Shown in pieces: positions 16,579 to 24,765 of a stretch of DNA of 64,000 nt (position 1 is the first letter of the stretch; every line of letters starts with the position of its first letter). The translations under genes were made by a program, and so were the position numbers. The notes beneath the pieces are model-generated. The model worked only from the letters and a program-made list of their open reading frames with translations. It was not told the origin of the DNA and ran no database searches. The stretch is from Franzmannia pantelleriensis (lineage in GTDB: Bacteria > Pseudomonadota > Gammaproteobacteria > Pseudomonadales > Halomonadaceae): contig NZ_FNGH01000003.1 of the NCBI RefSeq assembly GCF_900102875.1, positions 124,001 through 188,000 on the forward strand, given 5' to 3'.

Positions 16579-17223
16579 ATGACTATTAAGGATTGGGTGA
16601 CACTCATTGCCGCGATTATCGCTACCATATTATCTATATGGACCTTTTCTCGCACACTTTCTTTGGAAAGGAAGATGCGATACGAACCATATTTTCAGAG
16701 GTTTTGGTTTGATTGGTCTACAAGGATGTCGAGCCATCTTAAGCTGACAAATGATTGGTTGTCTAGGTTTGAGAAAGAAGAAAGTAGTAGTGGTTTTTTT
16801 CCTAACGTATCAAGCCGAGATGTTGATATTAAATTGGATGAACAGGCAGCAAGATTTGACAGGATCTTTTCAAGGGTGGTTGAGAAATATGAAATAAAAT
16901 TCAATGCACTAAAAGCCGAAGTTGTTTCGTTTAACAAGCTTTTGTATCCCATATCTGAAGAGTATGCTATCTATTCGTCTGTCGGCGAGCCGGAAGACAT
17001 CCAGCGGATGCTACGTGAATCTGTGTGGCCAGTAGTTGATAAATATCTTGGTTCACATGAAGAAAAAAAGATCGTCGACCTAAAGAGTGATAGAAAATAT
17101 AAGAGAGACCTTGCGGTGTGTAAGGAAAAGGTCAAGAAATGCCTAACAGAGTTTCGCAGCGCTCACAATGAAATGTCATGTCATTATAAGTTATTGTCAG
17201 CAAAGTATGACGTTAATGATTAG
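16579..17223 (+). CDS. Hypothetical membrane-anchored coiled-coil protein
   Basis: Protein of 214 residues, not recognised. One N-terminal membrane helix (WVTLIAAIIATILSIWTF, residues 5-22) is followed by a long charged helical body rich in Lys and Glu, including an RFEKEESSSG segment near 60 and a basic C-terminal part. The likely topology is a single anchor with the body in the cytoplasm. The ATG at 16579 has AAGGGGG seven bases upstream and is preferred over the frame's earlier ATG at 16510. The DNA is AT-rich and lies inside the direct-repeat-bounded segment at the edge of the defence island. Confidence 0.55.
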   Translation: MTIKDWVTLIAAIIATILSIWTFSRTLSLERKMRYEPYFQRFWFDWSTRMSSHLKLTNDWLSRFEKEESSSGFFPNVSSRDVDIKLDEQAARFDRIFSRVVEKYEIKFNALKAEVVSFNKLLYPISEEYAIYSSVGEPEDIQRMLRESVWPVVDKYLGSHEEKKIVDLKSDRKYKRDLAVCKEKVKKCLTEFRSAHNEMSCHYKLLSAKYDVND

Positions 17224-17233
17224 GTTGGCGATA

Positions 17234-17315
17234 TTGCCTAACACTGCGCTCAACCAGAGCGCTCGTTTTATCGCGGCTGGATAATTTGAATGCTACATAA
17301 GCGTTACCTAAACGT
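17234..17315. repeat. Second attC-like inverted repeat
   Basis: It starts GCCTAACACTGCGCTCAACC, matching the RYYYAAC core form, and its right arm (TTTGAATGC, then AAGCGTTACC) is partly complementary to it. The right core does not fit GTTRRRY, so this is weaker than the 13624 site. Confidence 0.25.
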
Positions 17316-17340
17316 CCGGTTCTGGCCGAAAGCCGACTTC
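17292..17340. repeat. 50-bp direct repeat, copy 2
   Basis: It starts GCTACATAAGCGTTACCTAA, continues ACGTCCGGTTCTGGCC and ends AAAGCCGACTTC. It aligns with copy 1 at 15473 with a handful of changes and two one-base shifts. Confidence 0.6.
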
Positions 17341-17362
17341 ACCAGAACTGGTGGAGTCGGCT
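17331..17362. terminator. Stem-loop downstream of recD
   Basis: AGCCGACT (17331-17338) pairs with AGTCGGCT (17355-17362), and an inner ACCAG/CTGGT stem lies between them. It begins four bases beyond the recD stop on the minus strand. No T-run follows, so it may act as an RNA-end stabiliser instead. Confidence 0.5.
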
Positions 17363-17366
17363 CTCA

Positions 17367-19868
17367 TCACAACATCCCTAGCCCGCTCACCCTCACAACT
17401 TTCGTCGTCACCGCCTCATCCAGCATCCCGCGTCCCGTCTCCACCAGCGTGAGCCAGTCCCTCGCACGGGTGATGCCGGTGTAGACCAGCTCCCGGGTGA
17501 GGATGGGGTTGGGGGCGTCGGGGAGTAGCAGGGCGGTGTGGGTGAATTCCGAGCCCTGGGATTTGTGTACCGTCATGGCGAAGACGGTTTCCACCGCTTG
17601 CAGGCGGCTGGGTAGCACCCACTTGATGTCGCCGCTGCCGTCGCTGGCGGGGAAGGCAACACGCAGCAGGGTGCGGGCGGGGGTATCGGTGGCGCTGCGG
17701 GCCTCGGGTACGGCGAGGGTGATACCGATATCGCCGTTCATCAGCCCCAGGCCGTAGTCGTTACGGGTGACGAGCACCGGGCGGCCTTCGAACCAGCCTT
17801 GTTCCAGTTCCAGGTCGCTGGCCTTGAGCCAGCCGGCGCGTCGCAGGGCGCGGCCGATGCGCGGGTTCAGCCCTTCGATGCCCCAGGGGCCTTTTCTGAG
17901 CGCACACAGCAGCTGAAAGTGGCCGTGGGCAGCGAGCAACTGGCGGGCCCAGTCGTCATAGGGCTGGCGGGCTTCGCCTTCGCCGAAGTAGGGCTGGGCG
18001 GGGCGCAGTTGCTGCATCACGTTCAGGTAGTGGGCGTAGCCGCGGGGAGGGGCGATGGGCTCGCCGCGGCGGTCGTGGCGGCCTTCGCCGCCGTTGATGA
18101 AGCCTGCCGGGTTGCCGTTTACCACCAGCCGGTCCAGCGCCGGGTCATCGGCGTCTGCCAAGCGTAGCCGGGCGAGGTCGGCATATTCCTGCTGGAACAC
18201 TTGGCTGACCGCGCGTCTTTTCTCTTTTTGCCCATGCTCGGGTGCGAGCGGGCGGTTGACGGCTTCGGCGAGCTGGCCGATGCCGCTCTGCGCATCGAAG
18301 CGGTGGCTCACCCGCAGCATGGCGATGGCCTGATCCAACGGCTGGCCGTCTGCGTCCTGGTACTGCGCGGGGATCGACGTGCCGGTCACGGCTTCCAGCC
18401 ACTCGGTGGTGGCCGGGGTGTAGTGTCCGCCTTCGGCACGCTGACACAGGTCGCCGAGTACGGCGCCGGCTTCCACTGAGGCGAGCTGGTCCTTGTCGCC
18501 GAGCAGGATCAGCCGCGCCTTGGGCGGCAGGGCGGTGAGCACGGCGGCCATCATCTCGATATCCACCATCGAGGCTTCGTCGATCACCAGGGCGTCCAGC
18601 GCCAGCGGGTTGCCGGCGTGGTGGCGGAAGTGGCGGGTATCCGGCCGTGAGCCGAGCAGTCTATGTAGCGTGGTCACCTCGGTGGGAATGCTGTCGCGCA
18701 GGGTCGAGATATCCACACCCTGTTGGCCCACGGCGACGGCCAGTTCCACCAGCGAGAGGTTCTGCACCTGCTTGGCGATGGATTCGTTGAGCCGTGCGGC
18801 GGCTTTGCCGGTGGGGGCGGCCAGGCGGATGCGCAGCGGGCGCGGGGCCTGGTTGGCAGTGGGCTCGCCCAGGGCCAGTGCCTGCAGCAGGGCGAGCAGT
18901 TTGACCACGGTGGTGGTCTTGCCGGTGCCGGGGCCGCCGGTGATCACCGTGAAGTGGGCCTGGGCGGCGAGGGCGCAGGCGGTTTTTTGCCAGTCCAGTT
19001 CGGTGGTGGTGAAGAGGGCGGAGAGGGCGGTGGCCAAGGTGGTGGTATCGGGGCGCCTGGCGGCGCCATCGCGACTGAAGTCGCTCCCACACTGGTTGGT
19101 GGGGCCATCATCGCGACTGAAATCGCTCCCACATTGGTTGGTGGGGGCATCATCGCGACTGAAATCGCTCCCACGCTGGTTGGTGGGGGCATCATCGCGA
19201 CTGAAGTCGCTCCCACACTGGTTGGTGGGGGCATCATCGCGACTGAAGTCGCTCCTACATTGGTTGATGGAGACATTTGGGAGGCGGGCGCCGATCAGTC
19301 CACGGATGTCTTGCTCGTACTGCCAGTAGCGGCGCAGGTAGAGCCGGGTGTTGCCGCTGTGCTCGGTGCGTACCAGCGGGGTGTTGCCTTGGCCATTGCC
19401 GTCGGCGATCAGCAGTGGGTGGTCCAGGGCGGTGCGCCAGGTGGCGAGCTGGAGCTCGGCGAGAACCTCGCTGGGCAGCGGCGGCGGGTCGCTGAGGTCG
19501 TCGCCTTCCGGGGGCAGCGAGAGCGCCAGGTCGGGGGCGGCCAGGGTCTGGGCGAGGTCGAGGCAGACGTGGCCGCGGCCGAGCTGGTGGCTGGCCAGCG
19601 CCGCGGCGAGCAGCAGCAGGGGCGGTGCGTCGTCGACCTCGCGGTGCAGGAATACCGCCAGTGCCCGGTCCAGCGCGCGCAGCCAGCCGCGCTCCACCCA
19701 GCGGTCGAGCAGGGCGGTAAGCGCGGCCACATCGTGCAGCTCGGCGCTGGCGTCTTCGTCCTGAGCGGACGCCTGTACGACCTCCTCGGGACGGGGCGCG
19801 TCGTCAAGCAGACCCCCGAACAGGTCGGGCGTCGGATCGTTGTGAGTGTCCTTGCTGCCTTTGCTCAT
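17367..19868 (-). CDS. recD: Exodeoxyribonuclease V alpha subunit RecD with in-frame repeat insertion
   Basis: The 5'-3' helicase subunit of RecBCD, which resects double-strand breaks and degrades foreign linear DNA. Of 833 residues, Walker A FTVITGGPGTGKTTTV lies near 312, Walker B ALVIDEASMVD follows, and the C-terminal AMTVHKSQGSEF motif is intact. Between the N-terminal domain and the helicase core, residues of about 198-267 are five repeats of a 14-residue unit (NQCGSDFSRDDAPT), encoded by a 42-bp tandem array. The insertion lies in a linker, so function may be kept. The recD start overlaps the recB stop by four bases. Longer than the roughly 610-residue E. coli protein. Confidence 0.9.
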   Translation of the reverse strand: MSKGSKDTHNDPTPDLFGGLLDDAPRPEEVVQASAQDEDASAELHDVAALTALLDRWVERGWLRALDRALAVFLHREVDDAPPLLLLAAALASHQLGRGHVCLDLAQTLAAPDLALSLPPEGDDLSDPPPLPSEVLAELQLATWRTALDHPLLIADGNGQGNTPLVRTEHSGNTRLYLRRYWQYEQDIRGLIGARLPNVSINQCRSDFSRDDAPTNQCGSDFSRDDAPTNQRGSDFSRDDAPTNQCGSDFSRDDGPTNQCGSDFSRDGAARRPDTTTLATALSALFTTTELDWQKTACALAAQAHFTVITGGPGTGKTTTVVKLLALLQALALGEPTANQAPRPLRIRLAAPTGKAAARLNESIAKQVQNLSLVELAVAVGQQGVDISTLRDSIPTEVTTLHRLLGSRPDTRHFRHHAGNPLALDALVIDEASMVDIEMMAAVLTALPPKARLILLGDKDQLASVEAGAVLGDLCQRAEGGHYTPATTEWLEAVTGTSIPAQYQDADGQPLDQAIAMLRVSHRFDAQSGIGQLAEAVNRPLAPEHGQKEKRRAVSQVFQQEYADLARLRLADADDPALDRLVVNGNPAGFINGGEGRHDRRGEPIAPPRGYAHYLNVMQQLRPAQPYFGEGEARQPYDDWARQLLAAHGHFQLLCALRKGPWGIEGLNPRIGRALRRAGWLKASDLELEQGWFEGRPVLVTRNDYGLGLMNGDIGITLAVPEARSATDTPARTLLRVAFPASDGSGDIKWVLPSRLQAVETVFAMTVHKSQGSEFTHTALLLPDAPNPILTRELVYTGITRARDWLTLVETGRGMLDEAVTTKVVRVSGLGML
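19067..19276 (-). repeat. Five tandem 42-bp REP-like units inside recD
   Basis: The hairpin GCGACT-TC-AGTCGC (in coding sense, followed by GCGATGATGCCCCC) recurs with plus-strand starts at 19071, 19113, 19155, 19197 and 19239, an exact 42-base period. Units 2 and 3 have a single change in one arm. Because 42 is a multiple of three and no unit holds a stop, the reading frame of recD continues through all five. Confidence 0.9.
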
Positions 19869-22800
19869 GCCGGCGTCTCCGTGTCAGTCGGCGCCTGGGC
19901 GGCGGCGTGACCCTTGCCCTGGAACAGCGCGTCCATGGCCTCGATCAGCTCGCGGGGCGGGCGCTCAGCGTAGACGCCGCGGCTCTCTGACATTCCGCCC
20001 CTTAAAAAGACGGTAAGCGAGCCGCCGATATGCCGGTCGTAGTCGTAGTCCTGCAGGCGCGCCTTGAGCAGCCGGTGCAGGGCCAGCAGGTAGAGCGCGT
20101 ACTGCAGGTCGTAGCGCTTGGCGGCCACCGCCTGGCGCATGGCATCGGTGCTATAGGCGCTGTCGCCCGGCCCCAGGTGGTTGGATTTCCAGTCGGCCAC
20201 GTAGTAGCGCCCCTGATGCTCGAACACCAGGTCGATGAAGCCCTTGAGCATGCCGTTGAGGGTGTCGGCATCCAGCGCCGCACGCGGCGTGGGGCGGGCG
20301 CCGGGGAGTGTGTAAGCACTTACGAGGGCGTCCAGGCGGCGGGTGTCAACGCGGCTGGCGGCGAACCAGAATTCCATCTCTACCTGGTAGTGGGTCAGCG
20401 TGTCGAGCCGCAGGCTGCCGGCGTCATCGGGGAGCGGCAGCGGCATTCCCAGCAGGGCGCCGAACCAGTCGTGCAGGGTGGGCAGCCACTGCGACCAGCC
20501 GCGCAGGTTGCAGCGCCGCGCCAGGGCGTCCTCGCGGGCCGCGGGGTCGGCGGCGGCGCGGGCGAAGCCCTGTTCGCCGGCCCATTCCATGATGCCGTGG
20601 AGGAAGGTGCCGGGGCCGGGCCCCCTTGGGAACCGATGCAGCGAGGGCAGCGGCTCGCTCTGGCCGCTGTCGCGGGGCTCCTCGAGCACTTCCAGGGCGG
20701 TGGCTTCCATGGCGGTGGCGGGCTCCGGCAGGCCGCTGCTGTCGCTCGGCGGCCCCGCGCTGCCATGCGGGGTAGCCGGTAAGTCAGTCCTTACTGGGGC
20801 GGCCATGCTGTCGGCAGCCAGGGGCTCGGGGGCCTCGCCGGAGAGGCGCAGCGCCGAGTAGCTGGCGATCCACCAGTGCTCGCGGGCGGCGCGCTGGGGC
20901 CTGCGCGCCTCGCCCAGGGCCGGGGCGTCGCTGCCCAGGTCGATGACCTGGGCGTGGGCCTGGGGTGCCGGCTCGATCTGGATGGCTGGGCAGGCCTCGT
21001 GGCCTTCGCCCTTGAGCCGGGACAGCGCCGCGCCGAGGCCAGCTGTGGAAATGGCTTCGCCGTTAGTAAGTACTTGCCCCATGGCACTGCCTTCCAGGCC
21101 CTTGAGGGGCGCCATGCCCAGCCAGGTGGCGTGGCGGGCGCGGGTCAGGGCGACGTAGAGCTTGCGCAGGTCTTCGCCGAGGCGCTCGCGGTCGACCACG
21201 GCGAGCATCTGCTCGTCGGCCTCGAGGCTGATGCGCAGCCGGCCGTCGGCATCGTGCCAGCGCAGCGGGGCGTCGTCGGCCTTGGTGGGGCGGTGGCCGC
21301 AGATGAAGGGCAGGAACACCAGTGGGTACTCCAGGCCCTTGGACTTGTGGATGGTGATCACCTGCACCAGGTCGGCGTCGCTTTCCAGGCGCAGCTTGTG
21401 GGTGTCGCCCTGGCCGTCGGGGTTGGCGATGGACTCTGCCAGGAAGCGGATCAGGGCGTGCTCGCCGTCGAGCTCCTGGCTGGCCTGCTGCAGCAGTTCG
21501 CCGAGATGCAGAAGATCAGTCAGGGAGCGTTCGCCTTCCGAGGCCGGCCCGCCGGCGAGCAGCCGGGTGGCGATAGCGAAGTCGTTGATCAGCCGCCGCA
21601 CCAGCGGCAGTACACCCTGGCGCTGCCACAGGGTGTGGTAGTCGCGAAACTGCATCACCCGGCCTTCCCAGGCCAGTTCATCGGTCTTCAATTGGTCGAG
21701 GTCGGCGATCTCCAGCCCCAGCGCAGGCATGGCCAGGGCGGTGTGCAGCTTGCGGGCGTCGTCGGGCTCGGCGCAGGCGTGCAGCCAGGCCTCCAACTGC
21801 GGGGCGATGGGGGAGGCGAAGACCTTGTCCTTGTCGGAGAGGTAGACGCTCTTCACCCCGCGCCGGGCCAGGGCCTGGCGGATGGCCCGCGCCTCGCCGA
21901 GGCCGTTGACCAGCACCGCCATGTCGGATGGCTTGAGCGGCTGTAGCCCACCCTGTTCATGCTGGAAGCCCGCGCTGCCGTGCTTCCCCTCGTTGAGCAG
22001 TTCGACCATGTGTGAGGCGCAGCGCTCGGCCATGACGCCGTGGTAGGCGGTCTTGGAGAGCGGTTCGTCGCTGTCGAGCTGCCATAGGGTCATGGCGGGC
22101 AGCGGCTGGCCGCGGCGGGTCAGTACGTCCTTGCGGCCCTTGGCGCCTACCGGCAGGAAGGGAACAGGGTTCCCTTCGGGCGACTTGAACAGAAAGGCCC
22201 CCGGCGGGTGACGCTCGGCAAATGCGAAGCAGCGGTTGACCGCCTCGACCATGGCGGTGCTGGAGCGGAAGTTGGTGCCCAGGGTGACATGACGGCCGGC
22301 GGTGTCGCGGCGGGCGCGCAGGTAGGTATGGATGTCGGCGCCGCGGAAGGCGTAGATCGCCTGCTTGGGGTCGCCGATCAGGAAGACGCCGCTCTCGCGG
22401 CGGTTCTCGGCGATGCGGTAGACGCAGTCGAAAATGCGGTACTGCACCGGGTCGGTGTCCTGGAATTCGTCGACCAGGGCGACCGGGAACTGGCGGCGGA
22501 TCTGGGCGCTCAGCGCGTCGCTATTGGGGCCGGCCAGCGCCCGGTCGAGGTGGGTCAGCAGCTCGTTGGGGCCCATCTCGGCGCGGCGCTCCTGCTCGCG
22601 GTCGAGCCGGGTGCGGCACCAGTGCACGGCGTGGGTGAGCAGGTCGGCGTAGGGGCTTGGCAGGGCGTTGAGTTCGTCCTGCAGCGCTTCCAGTGCGGCC
22701 AGCGCCGGGTGGTTGGGCGGCTCGCCCTTGAGCCAGATATCCGCCATACCCTGGGGCGTGAGGCGCTTCCAGGCGGCGTCGGTCAGTGCGGGCCAGGTGG

Positions 22801-23671
22801 CGTCACTCTGGCACCACTCGCGCAGCGCACCCAGCCAGTTGGCGCGGCTGCGGGCATTGAAGCTCTGGCCCTTGAAGGCCTTGCGCTGGGCGGCCTCTTC
22901 GAACAGCGCCTCGCACTCGTCGACCCAGGTGGCCCACGGCGCCTTGAGCTCGGCCAGGCGCTGGGCGGTTTCACGCTGGGCGTTGGCCAGCGTCTCGGCC
23001 GGCGGCGGGGCGTTGCCGTCCAGCGCGGCGCACTCGGGCATCAGGCCGCGCACGGCGGCGTGCAGCGCCTCGGGGGATTGCCAGTAGCGCACCACGGCGG
23101 CCAGTTCCTCGGCGCCGAGGGGGTAGTAGAAGCTGCGCCAGTAGTCGCGCACTACCTCGAGCTCCAGCTCGCTCTGGTCGTTCTCCAGGTTCAGCGAGAA
23201 CAGGCTGCCGCTGTCGAAGGCGTGCTCGCGCAGCATGCGATAGCACCAGCTGTGGATGGTGGAGACGGCGGCCTCGTCCATCCACTCGGCAGCGAGCTGT
23301 AGGCGGCGGGCGCAGGCGGGCCAGGTGGCTGCATCGTAGTGATCGCGTAGTTGCAGAAGTAGCTCATCGCCCTCGGCACCTTCCGCCGGTTGCAGAAAGA
23401 CATTCGCTGCCTCGACCAGCCGCGCGCGAATCCGCTCGCGCAGTTCCTGGGTGGCGGCGTTGGTGAAGGTGACGACGAGGATTTCGGGCGGCGTGAGCGG
23501 GCGCTCGAAGGCAGCGTCGTCTTCGGCGGAGCGGGCGCCGAGTACCAGGCGCACGTAGAGCAGGGCGATGGTGAAGGTCTTGCCCGTGCCGGCGCTGGCT
23601 TCGATGAGTCGGCTGCCGTGAAGCGGAAACGACAATGGATCTAGCGCTACTGGCTGCGCGACGTCGCTCAT
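19865..23671 (-). CDS. recB: Exodeoxyribonuclease V beta subunit RecB
   Basis: The 3'-5' helicase and nuclease subunit of RecBCD, 1268 residues. Walker A IEASAGTGKTFT is at residues 22-33, the DEFQDTDPVQYRIFD Walker B block near 415, and VQVITIHKSKGLEYPLVF near 770. The C-terminal RecB nuclease motif reads GFIDLVFEHQ, then YYVADWKSNHLG near 1155, with the Asp and Lys of the catalytic site. A proline-, serine- and glutamate-rich linker near 970-1020 precedes the nuclease. AAGGA lies nine bases before the ATG. It overlaps recD by four bases; upstream, recC is separated from it by a toxin-antitoxin pair. Confidence 0.95.
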   Translation of the reverse strand: MSDVAQPVALDPLSFPLHGSRLIEASAGTGKTFTIALLYVRLVLGARSAEDDAAFERPLTPPEILVVTFTNAATQELRERIRARLVEAANVFLQPAEGAEGDELLLQLRDHYDAATWPACARRLQLAAEWMDEAAVSTIHSWCYRMLREHAFDSGSLFSLNLENDQSELELEVVRDYWRSFYYPLGAEELAAVVRYWQSPEALHAAVRGLMPECAALDGNAPPPAETLANAQRETAQRLAELKAPWATWVDECEALFEEAAQRKAFKGQSFNARSRANWLGALREWCQSDATWPALTDAAWKRLTPQGMADIWLKGEPPNHPALAALEALQDELNALPSPYADLLTHAVHWCRTRLDREQERRAEMGPNELLTHLDRALAGPNSDALSAQIRRQFPVALVDEFQDTDPVQYRIFDCVYRIAENRRESGVFLIGDPKQAIYAFRGADIHTYLRARRDTAGRHVTLGTNFRSSTAMVEAVNRCFAFAERHPPGAFLFKSPEGNPVPFLPVGAKGRKDVLTRRGQPLPAMTLWQLDSDEPLSKTAYHGVMAERCASHMVELLNEGKHGSAGFQHEQGGLQPLKPSDMAVLVNGLGEARAIRQALARRGVKSVYLSDKDKVFASPIAPQLEAWLHACAEPDDARKLHTALAMPALGLEIADLDQLKTDELAWEGRVMQFRDYHTLWQRQGVLPLVRRLINDFAIATRLLAGGPASEGERSLTDLLHLGELLQQASQELDGEHALIRFLAESIANPDGQGDTHKLRLESDADLVQVITIHKSKGLEYPLVFLPFICGHRPTKADDAPLRWHDADGRLRISLEADEQMLAVVDRERLGEDLRKLYVALTRARHATWLGMAPLKGLEGSAMGQVLTNGEAISTAGLGAALSRLKGEGHEACPAIQIEPAPQAHAQVIDLGSDAPALGEARRPQRAAREHWWIASYSALRLSGEAPEPLAADSMAAPVRTDLPATPHGSAGPPSDSSGLPEPATAMEATALEVLEEPRDSGQSEPLPSLHRFPRGPGPGTFLHGIMEWAGEQGFARAAADPAAREDALARRCNLRGWSQWLPTLHDWFGALLGMPLPLPDDAGSLRLDTLTHYQVEMEFWFAASRVDTRRLDALVSAYTLPGARPTPRAALDADTLNGMLKGFIDLVFEHQGRYYVADWKSNHLGPGDSAYSTDAMRQAVAAKRYDLQYALYLLALHRLLKARLQDYDYDRHIGGSLTVFLRGGMSESRGVYAERPPRELIEAMDALFQGKGHAAAQAPTDTETPA

Positions 23672-23836
23672 GCGCTATCTTCCTTGACGGCGTAAGGGCT
23701 AGCGCATTTCGCTACGAGGCCACACAGGCCTACAGGGCGGTCACCCTGGACCACCACGGCGCTAGAGAGAAGAAGGGCAGCAGAAAGCGACATGGACGAC
23801 CTCAAGAAACTTGAGCAGACCCACATGGTTGGTGAT

Positions 23837-24124
23837 TCACGCGCTCTTGTCGAGGCGTACCACATCGGGCTGGTCGCGTTGCTCTGCCTGCCATAGCTCA
23901 TAGGCGGTTTGGCGGGCCATCCAGTGGCGTGCGGTACTCACGCCCGCCCGCTCGAGACGTACTGCCAGATCGGGGCTGATGCCGCCATGCTCATTGACGA
24001 CTCGGGACAGCGCGACGCGTGTCACGCCGAGGCGTTTCGCGGCTTCGGTGATGCTGAGTCCCAATGGCTCGAGTACGTCCTCGCGCAGACTCTCTCCAGG
24101 GTGTGGGGGATTGAACATAGCCAT
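23837..24124 (-). CDS. higA: HigA/VapI-type antitoxin
   Basis: DNA-binding antitoxin of 95 residues with the usual opening of the family ([18 protein letters not shown]) and an XRE helix-turn-helix ([20 protein letters not shown]), then [13 protein letters not shown]. It neutralises the HigB toxin encoded just upstream and should repress the pair. GAGG lies nine bases before ATG 24124. The toxin-first order is the normal higBA arrangement. The 165 bases down to recB show nothing I can name. Confidence 0.9.
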   Translation of the reverse strand: MAMFNPPHPGESLREDVLEPLGLSITEAAKRLGVTRVALSRVVNEHGGISPDLAVRLERAGVSTARHWMARQTAYELWQAEQRDQPDVVRLDKSA

Positions 24125-24174
24125 GATTCGTTACCTCTGAAGATGATGAAAATGGGGGTACGCCCGCTCTCTGG

Positions 24175-24453
24175 TCAGTGATAGTCCTCGTAGTTCACCA
24201 CCTCGACATTGCGTCCTATGAATCTCCACGTGATGCGCCAATTACCGCTGACCTGTACCGACCAGGTTCCCTTTCTATCGCCCTTGAGTTCGTGGAGGTT
24301 GTAGCCAGGCAGGTCCATGTCTTCCGGGGTTTCTGCATCGTCCAGGCCGGCTAGTATGCGGCGTAGCTTCTTGACGTGATCCTGCTGCACGCCCTTCGTT
24401 GCACCCTTCTCGTACAGGGCCTTGAGGCCCTTGTGTTTGAAGCTAATGATCAT
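24175..24453 (-). CDS. higB: HigB/RelE-type toxin (plasmid maintenance killer family)
   Basis: Ribosome-dependent mRNA endonuclease-type toxin of 92 residues. MIISFKHKGLKALYEKGATK, the LDLPGYNLHELKG-like middle (here MDLPGYNLHELKG) and the end GNWRITWRF, then VEVVNYEDYH, are characteristic. An in-frame extension upstream to 24702 is rejected because family members start at MIxSFxxKGL. It is followed after 50 bases by higA. A 28-bp palindrome lies just upstream of the start. Confidence 0.9.
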   Translation of the reverse strand: MIISFKHKGLKALYEKGATKGVQQDHVKKLRRILAGLDDAETPEDMDLPGYNLHELKGDRKGTWSVQVSGNWRITWRFIGRNVEVVNYEDYH

Positions 24454-24480
24454 GCCGTCTCTCACGTCAGCGCACGATAA

Positions 24481-24508
24481 TTGTATGGTGTATATATACA
24501 CTATACAA
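24481..24508. promoter_or_regulatory. 28-bp near-perfect palindrome, likely HigA operator
   Basis: TTGTATGGTGTATA and TATACACTATACAA form the two halves; only one base pair is broken. It lies 28 bases upstream of the higB start and contains TATATA, so repressor binding would cover the promoter. Assignment to HigA is inferred from position. Confidence 0.6.
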
Positions 24509-24670
24509 GTCTCGCTCCATGATGTCGGCCATCGCCGCACGATACCAGCAGGATGATGGCACAGAAGCCCATGATATCCCGGGCCTTGAGGCCGGCGATG
24601 GCGAGGGCGGGCAGGTAGCAGGATGCCGTGACGCCCTTGATGGCGAGCTTTGTGCGCAGGCTGCGGTCGA
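24501..24670 (-). pseudogene. C-terminal relic of a membrane transporter, perhaps AtoE-type
   Basis: Minus-strand translation between higB and recC gives KLAIKGVTASCYLPALAIAG, then LKARDIMGFCAIILLVS and a stop at 24501. The LKARDIMG(Y/F)C element recalls the end of short-chain fatty acid transporters. No start or upstream part remains. The rest of 24671-24765 shows nothing. Confidence 0.35.
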
Positions 24671-24765
24671 CTGTGCAAGAGAGCGGGCTGTTTGGTCGCC
24701 AAGACCCCTCCTGACGCTAGTCACGCGCTTATTTCCCTCTCTTGTCGTCTTTCTTGTCCCCCTTC

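Noticed and set aside
19067-19276. CRISPR array
   Set aside because: The period is an unbroken 42 bases with no unique spacers and the units are translated in recD, so it is a tandem repeat.
18723-19910. Open frames on the plus strand across recD, including a repetitive 395-codon frame
   Set aside because: They lie antisense to recD and their repeats are the reverse reading of the REP-like array.
22208-23302. 364-codon plus-strand frame over recB
   Set aside because: Antisense shadow of recB without motifs.
24454-24702. N-terminal extension of higB
   Set aside because: The in-frame extension has no similarity and crosses the operator palindrome; the family start is at 24453.
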